Shown: positions 49,124 to 61,635, counted from the stretch's first letter. The stretch is DNA of 64,000 bases from Onchocerca lupi (GCA_028564675.1 JAOVVO010000136.1:81879-145878); one strand, 5' to 3'. Translations and numbers: made by a program. Notes: generated from the sequence alone by a model not told the origin.

Positions 49124-49170
49124 TTTGATTTGGAATTGTTTACTCCATGTGGCTTAGTTATGCAAAGAAT

Positions 49171-49670
49171 TGATTATCAGTGAAAAGGAAATTGAAGAAA
49201 TAGTGGATGAAGAAATATCGGGGATAGAAAAAGATAAGAAAATTTGAATATGATAATGTACAAGTAGCGGATTATACATTAAAGGTCAACGAATATAATG
49301 ACCTAATTAAATGAACAACAGGAAAGGAAATGATCTACCATACACATCATATCACTACATAATTTGAAGGAGAAAGTAATATAAATATGTGCATTATAGT
49401 TTGCAATAAGTTTTAATTTCCAAAATACATTTGAAATATTTTACATTTTTAAATCGATAATCGAAATGTCCTGCAAAGGAGAAACAAAGACAATTAGAAT
49501 ATCTTTTCTTTGAAGCATTTTCCGGTACTACGTGTTATTTTATTAATTAATTTTTAATCGGAAATTTTTCACGCAATTTGTCTCTATCATTTATTAGTAA
49601 ATGAAAATACATCACGAATCTGCTTTAATAATTGACAATACTTATGGACAGATCCGTCACGCATACGCAA
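49171..49670. other. AT-rich spacer
   Basis: No exon or recognisable element seen between the duplicated cysteine-rich units and the 25-bp minisatellite. Confidence 0.5.
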
Positions 49671-49772
49671 ACGTGAACAAACACTCGAAATACAAACGTG
49701 AACAAACACTCGGAATGCTAACGTGAACAAACACTCGGGATGCAAACGTGAAAACACCGTTGGAATGCAAAA
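49671..49772. repeat. 25-bp minisatellite, 4 copies
   Basis: ACGTGAACAAACACTCGGAA-type units begin at 49671, 49696, 49721 and 49746, exactly 25 bases apart; the fourth is degenerate (ACGTGAAAACACCGTTGGAA). ORFs across it are not supported as genes. Confidence 0.93.
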
Positions 49773-50536
49773 CATCGCTCGGATTTTAAATAATCCTCTG
49801 CCATAATTTCCAATATTATTATAAAAAATCATTTACTGAATATTGGTCGCTGAATTTTTTACCTGAATTTGTAACATTTTATCTAATCGGCTTATTCATA
49901 ATGTCATCGTGATTTCAGGGAAAATTTCTGGATAATATTTTATTAAAAATAACCAATATCGTTGCTGTCGATTTTCCAAAATTTTATTTGACAATAAATC
50001 TATCAATTATCGGTCTTTAACTAATTAGCTCCTCAAATCAAATGTTTTGATGACTAACATCTTGAATCTCCTATTGAGGAGATCATGTGTTCAGTATTTG
50101 TTAAGATTAGAAAAAGAAAATATCCATTTAATGAATAGTTTGGAAAATAACTGAAAGCTGCATTTTTTGTTCACAAGTTTCAATTTCAGAAAAAATTTCA
50201 TTTCATTTCAAATATTTGACAACATGATTAATTTAGCTGCTTATTTAGCTTCAATTCTAAAAAATACAATTTTAATTATCGATAAAATTCAAATAAAACT
50301 GGAAAAAAATAGTTTCTCCGTGATTAATATTATATGGGATTTAAAACTTTCTTATAATCAGGGTTTCAAATTTCTTGAAAAAAAAAAAAACATTTTGGAA
50401 ATGATATTTTAACCGTTGAAAATTTCTAAATTACATTTAAATTTTTGAAATATTAAACAAAGTTGGAGAAGTCCGAAAGATGACTTTATTTTAAGCGAGG
50501 AATGTTAAAAGTTAAGAAGCGCGAAGATAGTTTCAA
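49773..50536. other. AT-rich region without a supported gene
   Basis: An 81-codon ORF at 50167-50412 starts MFTSFNFRKNFISFQIF and is Ile/Lys/Asn-rich; it has no splice or family support and I treat it as chance. Confidence 0.45.
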
Positions 50537-50815
50537 ATGGAGCAGTACAAGCCGACAAATACGTTTCCTGCCGAATCAACAAGCATTTTTCCCGCCAAAA
50601 CAAGAAACATGTTTCTTGCCAAAACGATAAACGTGTTTACCATCAAAACGCTCCGATTAACAGATAAGCAAAATGGGATAAGCAACGAGCCGATACGTTG
50701 GAAATCAGAAGAGAAGGAAGAGTTTCAAAAAGAATTTAAAAGGTTCGGATTTTGGAGTTGTTGGATCAGTTTTCTAAAATGACCGAGCAACAGTTCAGAG
50801 TTTTCTCCAAGAATT
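50537..50815. repeat. interspersed repeat copy
   Basis: Shares ATCAAAACGCTCCGATTAAC, GCAAAATGGGAT and AATTTAAAAGGTTCGGATTT with the repeat at 3630-3830. It holds three internal short repeats of TTTCCTGCC/TTTTCCCGCC/TTTCTTGCC followed by AAAAC (50565-50615). An ORF of 81 codons runs across it but reflects repeat composition (INTERNAL T-x-N-x-F pattern) and has no known domain. Confidence 0.5.
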
Positions 50816-52013
50816 CAATTGGGAGCTTCTACACCGACGCAGAATGATGCAGCAGTTTTTGAAATGTTAAATAAAATATTTCATACAAATCTATCTGTGC
50901 AAATCAATGCTATGATTTATTACGATGATCTTTGAATTTAGATGTGGACAAAAAAAAAAAAAACTGCAGCGCACGTGAGTGTGATTTATGCGAAGGACAA
51001 AAAAAATATTGAATATTCATTACAACACACATCCAGAATAAATCAAACGTCTATTTATGAATATTCGAAAGATGTTTATTGTACAAAAGCTATGCGATAA
51101 TTGGCGTGCAGCTATATTGATGCAAATAGGAGAATTTTTCGATAATAGTATGAATAACGAGTGATTGCATCGATCATTTTCTGTTCAAGAAAATCATCCA
51201 AGGCAGATGATGAATTAAGAAAATCCTAAAGTTTTTTTTTCCTGCAAAAAAACTTTTATAAAAGATAAAACATTAAAATATTTATGTATGAAGCAAAAAA
51301 AAAAAGGAAACAATAATGCTTCGTGTTTTTAAAACTTGCTTTAAAACATAAAATCTTTGTAATATATTTGATAAAAGATAATAGTCTGCGTGAAATTCAA
51401 AAATTGCAGTTTATTTTGAATTCTCCTCAAACATAACTATTATCTTTTGTAGTGAAAAAAAAAAAGAAAAAAAATTTCAAATGCTCTGAAATATAAATAT
51501 TATTTTAATTAATATAATCCTAAAATTTTTGGTATTATCAAAGTAATCGATATCAATTTCTAGTTTATAATTGGATACCTTCAATATATTTTACACAAAA
51601 ATTGAAAAAAAAAAAAGAAAACTGACAACTACATATTCCAATCAAATAATATTTTATAAGAAACAAATCATATAAACTTCAAAAGTATTTTATAAAAAAT
51701 ACGCTTCTCTATAATGTGAAAAATTAATAGAAAAAGTTTAAAACATGTATGAATTCTAACGGAACAATAAAATAGAATAAAATGAATCTAAGTTTCATTA
51801 ATTTGAAAATATGCAAAATACAAATTTTAAGCAAATCAAAATTAGTATAAACTTTGAATTAAAGCTCCAATAATTGATTTAAATAAAGCATATTTGTAAT
51901 TTGTATTATTATTGTTGTTCATCTTTGCTCTCGAAGCGGGTGTGATTCGATTGATCGCTAAGCAACGTGATAAGGCGAAACAAACGGTCTAGAAACTTGA
52001 CAACGACTAAAAA
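50816..52013. other. AT-rich spacer and MSP-gene upstream region
   Basis: No coding exon seen. Purine-rich A runs at 51297-51305 and 51460-51475. The last 120 bases are less AT-rich and contain the GATA site described separately. Confidence 0.45.
51968..51974 (+). promoter_or_regulatory. GATA site (TGATAAG) upstream of MSP-domain gene
   Basis: TGATAAGG lies about 40 bases before the ATG at 52014. In C. elegans, GATA sites bound by ELT-1 close to the start drive many MSP-family sperm genes, so this is a plausible sperm-expression element; this is by analogy only. Confidence 0.4.
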
Positions 52014-53272
52014 ATGAGCGATTTTGCGTTAAAACTTGACCCTACCGAACGAATTACCTACATCGGTAAGAAGCTCGGAGAAGAACCCTGTCCGACAACC
52101 CTCAAAATTACGAATCCTACATCGGTCCGTGCGATATTCATCCTATTTTTTCCTCCATCATTTCTTCAAATTCATCTTGAAAACAAATCATCATTTGGAC
52201 AAATTTTAGGATCGGCAAGCGTGCAAAGTGAAATGCACCTCAAATGAAATGTTCCGAATTCGTCCACCTGTCTTTGCATTGAAGCCTGGTGAAGAGATTA
52301 GCGTTAAGGTTGACATAAAAAATCTTTTTTTTTTTTTTTTTCAATAATAAAACTTTGTTTCTAATTAAATTTCCTCAAATTTTTTCAAAATCTTAAGCAA
52401 AATTGTTTTGGTTCATCTTTCACAATGGCAATATCAAACGAAGATAGCTTTTCAGTTAACTTTCAATGCGGGAAAAACGATACCTGATAGTGGTAAGCAC
52501 TATTTTGCGGTATATTATATAAAGGCAACCGATGAAAATAAGGCACCACGAGCATGTTGGTCAGATCATAAAGGAGATCCAACTGGAACAAAGAGGTGAA
52601 ATGAGCCTTATCTTTTTTGATATAATAATAATTATGGTGATAATAATGGTATAATGATAATAATAGTAATGATAATGGTCACCATCATTAAGATTATAAT
52701 AAAATTTCTTCTAAAATAATCAAATTTCTGTAACTTTTATTGTAAAAAAAAAAAATATTTTTTAATAATAAATGATGGAAATAAAATGGCTGGAATCGTC
52801 TTTTTAGACTCTATATAGATTTTAAAAAAGAGGAAGGCGAAGAAAAGAAGGTAGAAGCTGAGAAGAAGGAAGAAGAGAAGAAAGAAGGTGAAGAGAAAAA
52901 GGAAGGTGGTGAGGAAAAGAAGGAGGAGGAGAAAAAAGAGGAAAAAGGCGAAGAGAAAAAGGACGAAAAGAAAGCGGAGGATGAAAAGGTTTGTTATTGG
53001 TTGCAAAATTTAATTTTCATTAATGAAATTTAATAAAAATCTAGTTTTATCGTTTCTTCGGAGTTTAATTTTTTAATTGATCAAAAAAATCGATGCCATA
53101 ATTCTCTAATTAAATTAAGCAGAAAATTAAGAGAATTTTGAAAATATTTGAATTTTCAAATTCAAAAAAACGATTGTTACAGAAAGAGGACAAGAAGGAG
53201 GATGAGAAGAAAGAGGATGAAAAGAAAGAGGAAAAGAAGGAAGATGAAAAGAAGGAAGACGAAAAGAAATAA
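52014..53272 (+). CDS. MSP-domain protein with Lys/Glu-rich tail
   Basis: Five exons in phase: 52014-52124, 52210-52308, 52456-52595, 52808-52988, 53183-53272 (TAA), 206 residues. Residues 1 to about 125 form a Major Sperm Protein-type immunoglobulin-like domain: FALKLDPTERITYIGKK, KCTSNEMFRIRPPVFALKPG, then LTFNAGKTIPDSGKHYFAVY, KGDPTGTKRLYIDF. The remaining ~80 residues are almost only Lys, Glu, Asp and Gly (EEKKEDEKK-type repeats) encoded by the last two exons. MSP-domain proteins of this kind act in nematode sperm cytoskeleton or as small sperm-specific proteins; a charged tail could bind MSP filaments or membranes, which is inference. A GATA site lies ~40 bases before the ATG. The tail length is likely variable because its DNA is a purine-rich repeat. 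Confidence 0.9.
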
Positions 53273-54819
53273 AAAAAAAAAAGAAAAAGAAACGAGTATA
53301 TTTTGAAAGGAAGGGTTGCTTTTGCGTAAAAATTAGCAACAAAATTTTTTATTGAATAATAAGATTTTATAATTTTCGAAATTTCCTAAAGCCTTCAATT
53401 CTTTTCACTTCCAAAATTTCAATTTCAACCGAAAAATTTTTATCCTTCAAAATTTTTAACCTCTTTTTTGACCTCTTGAGAAGGCAGGTATTCTTTTCTC
53501 ACCAAAACTTTTCTTCTTTTCTAATTGAAAATTTACACATAAAAAATTGATTGATCGATTTCGGATCATCCAAACTATCGCAACAACAACAACAATAAGC
53601 AATGATATCTGCAAAAAAAAAAAAGGATCATCGAATTTCACTCACGCAATAACTAACCATTTTGAAATAAACAATATCATTCTCTTGCAAATATATTATC
53701 ATTACTCATCATGCAATATTTTTGACTTCCGAAATAACAAACTTCTGATTCTATTTTCGTGCATCTGATGTTATACATTTGCATGCTGCATGCAATTATA
53801 ACATTGCACTGCATGCATGCATGCATGCATTCATGATGAAATGACAGATTACTCTAATCCATAAAGGTAGGTAAAAGATAGCAAAAAGTCGTCAATTAAT
53901 CTATACTTGGAAAAAAGAATGAAAAAAAGAAAGGAAAAAAAAAGTTAAATACATAAAAATTATAGATGTCACCAAAAGAATGAAACTTTAAAGGACAAAA
54001 TTTGAAATGTTGATGGAATCTACTAATTTCATAAATCCTTTTTTTTTCTTTTTTTTTTTTTTTTTTTTTGGAGAATATTCCATTCTTTTTCATCGGTAAT
54101 TTACCGGGAAGAATTCAAATATTCCTGAGAACATGAAAGTAGAAGACATTTTTTTTTTTTTTTAAAGTCTAAATAATCTGAAGTGAACATTTTGAAATTG
54201 ATTGATATCTATTGATATCATCGAAAAAAAAAAAAAAAAAAACTTTGAAGAAACTTACCAAAGATCATGGGCAATATATACCTGAAGGAGGAGCGTTATG
54301 CAATTATGTAAGACAAGATTTCGCATGATCGGACAAATTTTAACAATAAATAAATTCTTATCATAATATCTTATCATTAGCTGCTGAAAATTGCTTCAAG
54401 AAACAATACTTGTATCATATTTAATTCTTGGATATTATAAGTTAATTCTTAGTTTTTCCAAATATCAATCAAATCATTCATTTCTAAATTTTCCGGGAAA
54501 TTTGGAAAAGGATAATTGATCGATGTTAAAGATATCATGAGGAAAATGTTAATTATCATAATTAGCATTCAATAAATACAGTACTGACTTCATTCTTGAT
54601 AATTCAAATTCATTTTGTTCAAATTCAATTTTTGACAAGATGGCTTCAACAGTCTATTGCGTTTTAAATGGAATGCGCGAAATTTACAAATTTAAATTTA
54701 ATTTCTTTGTTTTGTTCAATGTATTTGATTTTGCTGGCCAAAGTGTGTGATATTATCAAGCGTGATATTATCATATGTGTGATATTATCATATATTAATT
54801 TCTCTCACATTGTGGTATT
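53273..54819. other. AT-rich spacer
   Basis: No supported exon. Contains a TGCATGCATGCATGCATGCA short repeat near 53811-53830, poly-T and poly-A runs near 54040-54070, 54150 and 54225-54241. ORFs are driven by these runs. Confidence 0.5.
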
Positions 54820-55265
54820 TTTTGGTCCAATTGTCGTCTATCATTACCAATAATAAATTCCTCTGTCATCTCTCTTACGTCACTTACGCCTTCTTTTTCA
54901 TTATTCCACTTACGTAAGGACCACTACTTCTCTCGTGCCAAAGAAGTGAACGAGAGAAGCAGTAGTCGTCACGTACGTAATTTGGGAAGGAAGAAGGAGT
55001 GGATGACGTAAGAGAGATGGGAGAGAAAATCGTGAGGAGTTTATTGGTAGTGATAAAGGACAAGGAAATGAGCGAGAGAAGCAGCGGTTGTCACGTACAT
55101 GAATTGGAAAGGAAGAAGGCGTAGATGACGTAAGAGAGATGAGAGAGGAATTTATTGATAATGATAAAAGATAAAGTCGTGGACCAGAGAAGCAGTGGTC
55201 GTCACTTACGTGGATTAGGAATGAGGAAAGAGTTTATTAGTAGTGATGGAGAGTAGTTGACCAAA
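54820..55265. repeat. fold-back element: one inverted plus three direct ~119-bp units
   Basis: Three direct units contain CGAGAGAAGCAGTAGTCGTC (near 54950), CGAGAGAAGCAGCGGTTGTC (near 55073) and CAGAGAAGCAGTGGTCGTC (near 55190), followed by TCACGTACGT, GGAAGGAAGAAGG, GATGACGTAAGAGAGATG and GGAGTTTATT/GGAATTTATT. To the left, 54820-54940 reads as the reverse complement (AATAAATTCCTCTGTCATCT, CTCTTACGTCACTTACG, CACTACTTCTCTCGT), meeting the first direct unit around 54945. The structure could fold into a long hairpin. TGACGTAA (CRE-like) occurs at 54875 (inverted), 55004 and 55126. The element ends about 90 bases before the MCM2 start codon. Confidence 0.85.
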
Positions 55266-55352
55266 AAAACACGAGAGAATTTAGTATGTGTTTGATTGCA
55301 TTTCAGATTTTTGAAGAAGTGAACTAACTGCTTTATTAACTGATTTGTGGCG

Positions 55353-58300
55353 ATGTCTCAAAGTTCAGATCGTTCTCGATTAACTCGTTCTCAAGGTTAT
55401 TTTCAATAATATACTTTGAATTTCGGTTTTTAAAATCAACTGACTGAAAAGAAAACATCGATTTTGCATCGTTGTTGGCAGGGTATGTTAATAGTTATGC
55501 TTAGTGATATATTTGATTAAATAATTTTATAAGAAAGTTAATATTGAAATTAGCCGAATCATTGAATCGAGTAATTTGGACATCTAAAATTATCAATAAT
55601 TATCAGTAGAGTTTTGAATTATCCATAATAACAATATTATATACTATGTACCATTATTAATTTGATATACAGGCGATGATTATCAGTCAGAAGATACTGC
55701 TGCTGATATTTTTGAAGAGGATGCTAATCCAACTGGAGATGGAGATGATGATGCTTTGGCTGAGTTGTTCGGTGGTGAAGAAGAGGAAATACAAGATGAA
55801 GAAGGGGAAAACCTCTTTGGTGACGATATGGAACGGTAAAACATATATTCTCTTTGAAAGATTAAATTTTTTGTTCGGTGGTGAAGAAGAGGAAATACAA
55901 GACGAAGAAGGGGAAAACCTCTTTGGTGACGATATGGAACGGTAAAACATATATTCTCTTTGAAAGATTAAATTTTTTTGATTGAAATTTTAAAAGTCTG
56001 AAGAATATTTTTAGAAATATTTTAAGCAAATTACACATGTATTTTAGGGATTATCGTCCACAGCCAGAATTGGATGTTTACTCACAGTCGGGTTTGGATG
56101 ATGCATCAGAATATACGGAATTAACGGAAGGAGCACGTCGTGCAGCTGAACGTGAAATGGATGAGCGAGATAACTTGCTAGATGAAGATGCTTTACTCTA
56201 CGAACAGGTTAATTTAGCAGTTATATATTCGTATCTTAATATAAAATTACAGTATAACTAGCAGGACTTTTTTTCCTTCTTTTTTTTTTTTTTTTTTTTT
56301 TTTCAGGAGAAAACGAAAGTTTTTTTGCAACTACTGGTGAATGAATATTCTTCAAATTTAGATTTTTTCTCTAATTTATAATCCATTTACATAGAATTCT
56401 TTACAATTAGTGATACATGAATATTGCAGATGTCATTTAAAATATGGATATCCCATTCAAATATTCAAAAGTAACTTTCAGTGTCTTTTTGGGAACTGGA
56501 TCATTCTTTCCATGAGTCTAATGTTAAAATACTTTATTCTTGGAAGTATGTTAATCGTGTGTCCGTTATACTTCTTTGATGCATCAGAAAAATATAAAAT
56601 CTTCAGGATGATGCAGATGTTGGACGGCATATACGTCGCCATCTTCGGAAAGATCGAACTGATGATAATGAAATGGAAGTTGAGGAAGAAGAGGAAATTC
56701 CTATCGATATTTTGGAAAACTTTCGAGGAAGATCGACACGTGAACATGTTTCAGATGAGGCAGTAGGACGAGAAATAGTGAGGCGGTTGGTAATTGAATC
56801 ATTTGTAATTTAATCTGAATCTTTGAACCATCATAGTTTTATTCGACTCAATTGTTTGTAAAATACATATAAATTGAAGTTTATATGTTATAAATTTTAT
56901 TCATATTGATAAATATAAAAATGTCAGATGAAATGATGGTATGTTGCAATTAGTGTTATTATATATCAATTCTAATGTTATCTCTGACTGATATCATTAT
57001 GCTTTACAGCTTTAAAAGCTTTGTTCGTGGATATAAGGATGCGAAGACCAAAAAATTAAAATATTTGGAGGCGATAAAACTAATGGTCGCAGAAAATCGT
57101 GAATCGCTAGAAATTGATTATGAAGATCTGGCAAGTGAAAATGGCGAACAGAATATTTGTTACTTCTTACCAGAAGCACCTGTGCAAGTATGCTTTGAAA
57201 TTGTAAAAAATAAAGCATGTTTAGATTTTTAAATTTCAAATTAAATCTTATTCAGCTACTAAAGTTAAGTCAGAGTTTTCCAGTTATCATCTATTATCTA
57301 GAATGGAATTGCCGTTTGGATATTCTTTCGCTTAGCAACTTACTAATTATTTCACTAATTCAGGATAAATTTTTAAATTTTATAGGTGCTAAGATATCTT
57401 GATCGTGCGGTGACCGAGGTCACACTTTCATTGTTTCCATTCTTCCCTCGTATTGCTCCTGAAGTTAAGGTACATTGCTTATTTTGATTATTCTGATGAT
57501 ATGATGCAAGCAGTAGGATTTTTTTTTTCTGAAAATTTTCGCTAATCTTAATTTTATTATAAATATTAAAGATACGTATACGAGGACTTCCTGTTGAAGA
57601 GGATATACGAATGTTACGTCAGTTACATCTGAACATGCTGATCAGAACATCTGGTGTTGTAACGGTTACTACAGGTTTGCTTATATCAAACAGTTAACAA
57701 CAGTTTCAAATTAGTTTACTTCTGATTTATAGTTGTTAGTCAAGTTTTTGTCAGAAATATTCTAACAAAACTTCTGTTTGTGTACAATTACATTAATGAT
57801 ATAAGTTTTTGTTTCGTACAGGAATGCTACCGCGGTTATCTGTCGTGAAATTTGACTGCACTGCATGCGGTTATCTTCTGGGTCCATTTGTGCAACATCA
57901 AGATGAAGAAGTGAAACCTACGATGTGTCCGTCTTGTCAAAGTCGTGGACCATTTGAGCTAAACATGGAGAATACTATTTATCATAATTATCAACGAATA
58001 ACTATTCAAGAAAGTCCTAATAGCGTTGCCGCTGGAAGATTACCAAGAAGCAAAGATGTCGTGCTTACGGCTGATTTGTGTGATGCATGTAAACCGGGTG
58101 ATGAAATCGTAAGTTAAAGCATTATTAGTTACTTCATAAATGAAAGTGGTTTACATAAGCTTGATGTAATAGGTTTGTAATAGATTTTATCAACATCATG
58201 AGCGTAATCTGGAAAACAATGGTACTTGATTAAAGAATTCTTCTTGCTTCTGATCAGTTGTATTATTTTTAGGAATTGACTGGCATTTACACGAACAATT

Positions 58301-61300
58301 ATGATGGTTCAATGAACAGCAAACAAGGTTTTCCTGTTTTCAACACCGTAATATATGCAAATTATATATCGAAGAAAGATAAAATTGCTTTCGACAGTCT
58401 TACTGATGAAGATATTCAGGTTTTGTTTTCTAATCAATATCAAGTTTTTTAGGAAAACATTTGAACAAGAGAAGGCTTGTAATTTAAATATGATATGTTA
58501 AGGTTATTCGACAATTATCAAAGGATCCACAGATAGCTGAAAGAATATTTGCAAGTATTGCTCCGTCGATTTATGGTCATGATGATATCAAACGGGCCAT
58601 TGCATTAGCACTCTTCAGGTGACTTTTCATTAGATTAAACATTTTATAAAGAGAAGGATTTAATGCTGATTAGCTATGATAAAAATAATTTTTTATCTTT
58701 CAATTTCTTAGTATTCAGAGGGGAGCAAAAAAATCCTGGTGAGAAACACAGCATCCGAGGTGACATCAACGTTTTGTTATGTGGTGATCCTGGCACAGCG
58801 AAATCTCAATTTCTACGTTATGCTGCGCATGCTGCTCCCCGAGCTGTTCTTACTACGGGGCAAGGTATATTTCTCAACTTTTTCTGGGATTATTTTTACA
58901 TTTCTAAGAAATTAAAATAAAAAAGAAGACAAATAGACATTTTTAGGAGCTTCGGCTGTTGGTCTTACAGCATATGTGCAGCGTCATCCCATAACACGAG
59001 AATGGACACTTGAAGCAGGTGCAATGGTACTTGCAGATAAAGGAGTTTGTCTTATTGATGAATTCGATAAAATGAATGATCAGGTAGTTTAATAATTTCT
59101 AAATACTATTCAAGAAAAGATATCGTCGTTTTCGGAATAAGTTCTGTTCTATTTTGATCAATAAATAATAATTAGTACATGTAGTTCTCTTAATGTCTAT
59201 GTTGCAAGTAGTGAAATTTCCTAGTTTGCGAATTTCGTCAGTTCAGGATCGTACATCGATTCATGAAGCAATGGAACAGCAATCAATATCTATATCCAAA
59301 GCTGGCATTGTTACATCATTACATGCGCGCTGCACTGTAATTGCTGCTGCGAACCCAATCGGTGGTCGTTATGATCCTTCGCGAACTTTTGCTGAAAATG
59401 TTGATCTTACTGAACCGATTCTTAGTAGATTTGATGTGCTGTGTGTGGTACGAGATACGGTGAGTGGTTTTGCGAACTCAAAATTTCCAAATTATGTAGA
59501 CTAATAATTTTGTAAAGAAGAATTTTAGATAGACCCAGTAGAGGATGAACGACTTGCTGATTTTGTTGTGGATTCTCATCGCAAACATCATCCAAATATA
59601 AAAATATCACAAGAAAAAGATGCGAAATCAAAAAGTTCGCAACAGGCATCTGTAAGTTGCTTTTTTTTTTTTTTTGCTCTTTTATTTTCTAAGAGCATTT
59701 TAGTATTTGAGTAAACTACAAATTTGTACAATGATTTAGTGAAATGCGTTTGTTTATTAGTGGGCATTACAGCATACACAGATGTGGGAAAATATTGCTA
59801 TTTCAAAATGGGTTTGCTGTATTGGCTATCAAATTACTCTAATTAACTCCCTTGCTAGTGAGACTATCGATGATAACGTTGATATTAGATTTTTTGCTTC
59901 AGCAACCAGAAAAAGATCCAGTCACCGGTTTAGAGTTGATACCACAAGCGATGCTGAGGAAATATCTGATGTATGCTCGGGAAAACATACATCCGAAATT
60001 AGAGCAATTGCCGCAGGATAAAATCTCGAAATTTTTCGCCGAAATGAGAAAAGAATCTTTGGTATATCTAGAAAAATTATTTTCGCTTTGAAAACAATCC
60101 AAGTTATTTGTTCGATTTATAAATCCTTGCTATAAATGCATTTATTATAAGGAAAGCCAAATTGAATTTTTTTTTTCTCATCTTCACAATTATTTCAGTA
60201 TTACATCTTAACTTCGATTTGTTAAAACAAGTAATGGTTCGAAAACAACGAAATATGAGTACTCTAGAATTACATTAAAAGTTTCCAGATAGTAGGATAG
60301 AACATTTCTTGTATTTTATTTTGATTATTTTGAAAATTTTTCTCCATCCGTCACATTGAGCAAAAAAATAAATCTTCATTGATTTGAAATGGCTATCGAA
60401 ACTCATTGAATATTTCTGTTTGTAAATATGCAAATTTTTCTGCTCGACAAGAATAAATTTAGGCAACAGGATCAGTTGCTGTAACAGTTCGCCACGTGGA
60501 ATCATTAATTCGTCTAGCCGAAGCGCATGCAAAAATGCATCTTCGTTCCTATGTTTGTGATGAGGACGTTGATGTAGCTGTACGAATAATACTTGAATCA
60601 TTTATTAACACGCAGAAAGCATCCGTTATGCGACAAATGCGAAAGGTTTATTTCCTTAAAATCATCAGGAGAATAAAATTACTAGGAGAGAATTCCAGAA
60701 TTTAAAGCTTCAGAGAGAATTAAAAGCTTCTTAGTATGTTTTAAAATACATGGTCTTTCCTACTTTTTTTTCAGAACTTCGACAGGTACATCTTTGTCAG
60801 TCGTGATCACAATGAGTTACTATTATATCTTTTGAAGCAGTTAGTGAAGGATCAATTATATTATGAACGAGCGCGACATAAGGAGAGAACTCTATCAGCT
60901 ATTAGTATTCCTGAATGTGATTTTATTGAGAAAGTATGTTTGATCTTTTTTCTTTGTTTTCCTAAGATGTGATTTTGGAATTTTTCGAATTGGTTGTATT
61001 TAGAAGCATGCAAAAATTACATTATAATGTTGATTTCATCGCATTACCGAATTCCGATGCTTTGATTAAGGAAATTGGAAGTTTGATTCTCGGCTCAGAT
61101 TAAGCTTTAATTCATTTGTGCAACTCTGCTAAAATGTTTGCCCCTTCTCCATATCTCCTGAAGCAATAGACAGCTCATCGCTCGTTTCAACATGTTCAGA
61201 ACATGCATCCGCTCTATATTATGCTTAAAATCCAGTTTTCATTTAGCTTGAGTTCTGTGCTTTAGTTATCATTGTGGAAATTTAAATTTGTATGTAAATA

Positions 61301-61635
61301 GTGTGTTTATAAAGTCTAGGATAAAGGAAATGGATATGAAGAAAACACAAAGTTAGTTTTTATGTTATTTTTTCGTTAAGTCCAAAGAATGTTATTGTAT
61401 TATATGATAATGACTATAAAAGTATAATGTGTTGGATGAATGCATAATGAATTTTTATTTTTTCATATTTACCATTTATTTTCTAAAAAGTATTTTTCAT
61501 AGTTTTAATTTCTTTTTACTTCAGGCGCAACAATTTCACATTGAGAATGTGAAGAATTTCTACAGGAGTCAACATTTCCGCACAAATAATTTCATATATG
61601 ATACCAGACGGAAGCTAATTGTGCACAACTTATAG
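55353..61635 (+). CDS. mcm-2: DNA replication licensing factor MCM2
   Basis: Subunit of the MCM2-7 replicative helicase loaded at origins in G1. Eighteen exons join in phase to 896 residues (human 904): 55353-55395, 55673-55835, 56048-56207, 56607-56785, 57010-57187, 57386-57469, 57572-57674, 57822-58108, 58273-58419, 58503-58618, 58719-58864, 58947-59083, 59247-59459, 59529-59651, 59903-60061, 60463-60645, 60775-60933, 61525-61635. The acidic N-terminal tail (DDALAELFGGEEEEIQDEEG) is the histone-binding type. A C4 zinc finger uses Cys316, 319, 339, 342. The AAA+ core has Walker A GDPGTAKS (509-516), Walker B LIDEFDKMND (Asp573-Glu574), sensor 1 AAANP (614-618) and arginine finger SRFD (641-644). 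A winged-helix C-terminus follows. Odd point: a 106-bp tandem duplication covers the end of exon 2 and its donor. The acceptor of exon 10 (GTTAAG) is weak. Confidence 0.97.
55765..55978. repeat. 106-bp tandem duplication across an MCM2 splice donor
   Basis: TTGTTCGGTGGTGAAGAAGA starts at 55765 and again at 55871, and the two 106-bp copies are identical except T/C at 55796/55902 and the length of a T run at the end. Copy 1 is the end of MCM2 exon 2 with its GTAAAA donor; copy 2 lies in intron 2 and repeats 65 coding bases and the donor, but has no acceptor in front. Use of the second donor would include an in-frame TAA (at 55836-55838 region, GAA CGG TAA). The near identity means it arose recently. 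Confidence 0.97.

Larger units (their letters stand above)
44758..49170. repeat. tandem segmental duplication carrying two cysteine-rich genes
   Basis: Unit 1 (about 44758-47020) and unit 2 (about 47033-49170) align along their length: shared 3' flank (CAATCAGATCG..TATA near 44820 and 47095; GAATAATC.ATAAAA near 44940 and 47345), shared exons with equal exon 1 and exon 2 lengths, shared AGGTCA array and shared end (AACTCCATGTGGCT near 46990 and 49140). Differences are indels in introns, including a 38-base A run in unit 1 (46186-46223), and base changes throughout. Confidence 0.85.

Noticed and set aside
52737..53006. 89-codon antisense Phe/Leu-rich ORF resembling a membrane protein
   Set aside because: Complement of the Lys/Glu tail of the MSP-domain gene.
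53809..53832. TGCATGCA run as a possible regulatory or telomere-like repeat
   Set aside because: Only a few units; it does not match nematode telomere TTAGGC and has no gene nearby.
55676..55945. 89-codon ORF over the MCM2 exon 2 duplication
   Set aside because: Wrong frame; the MCM2 frame gives the acidic tail DDALAELFGG and ends at the donor.
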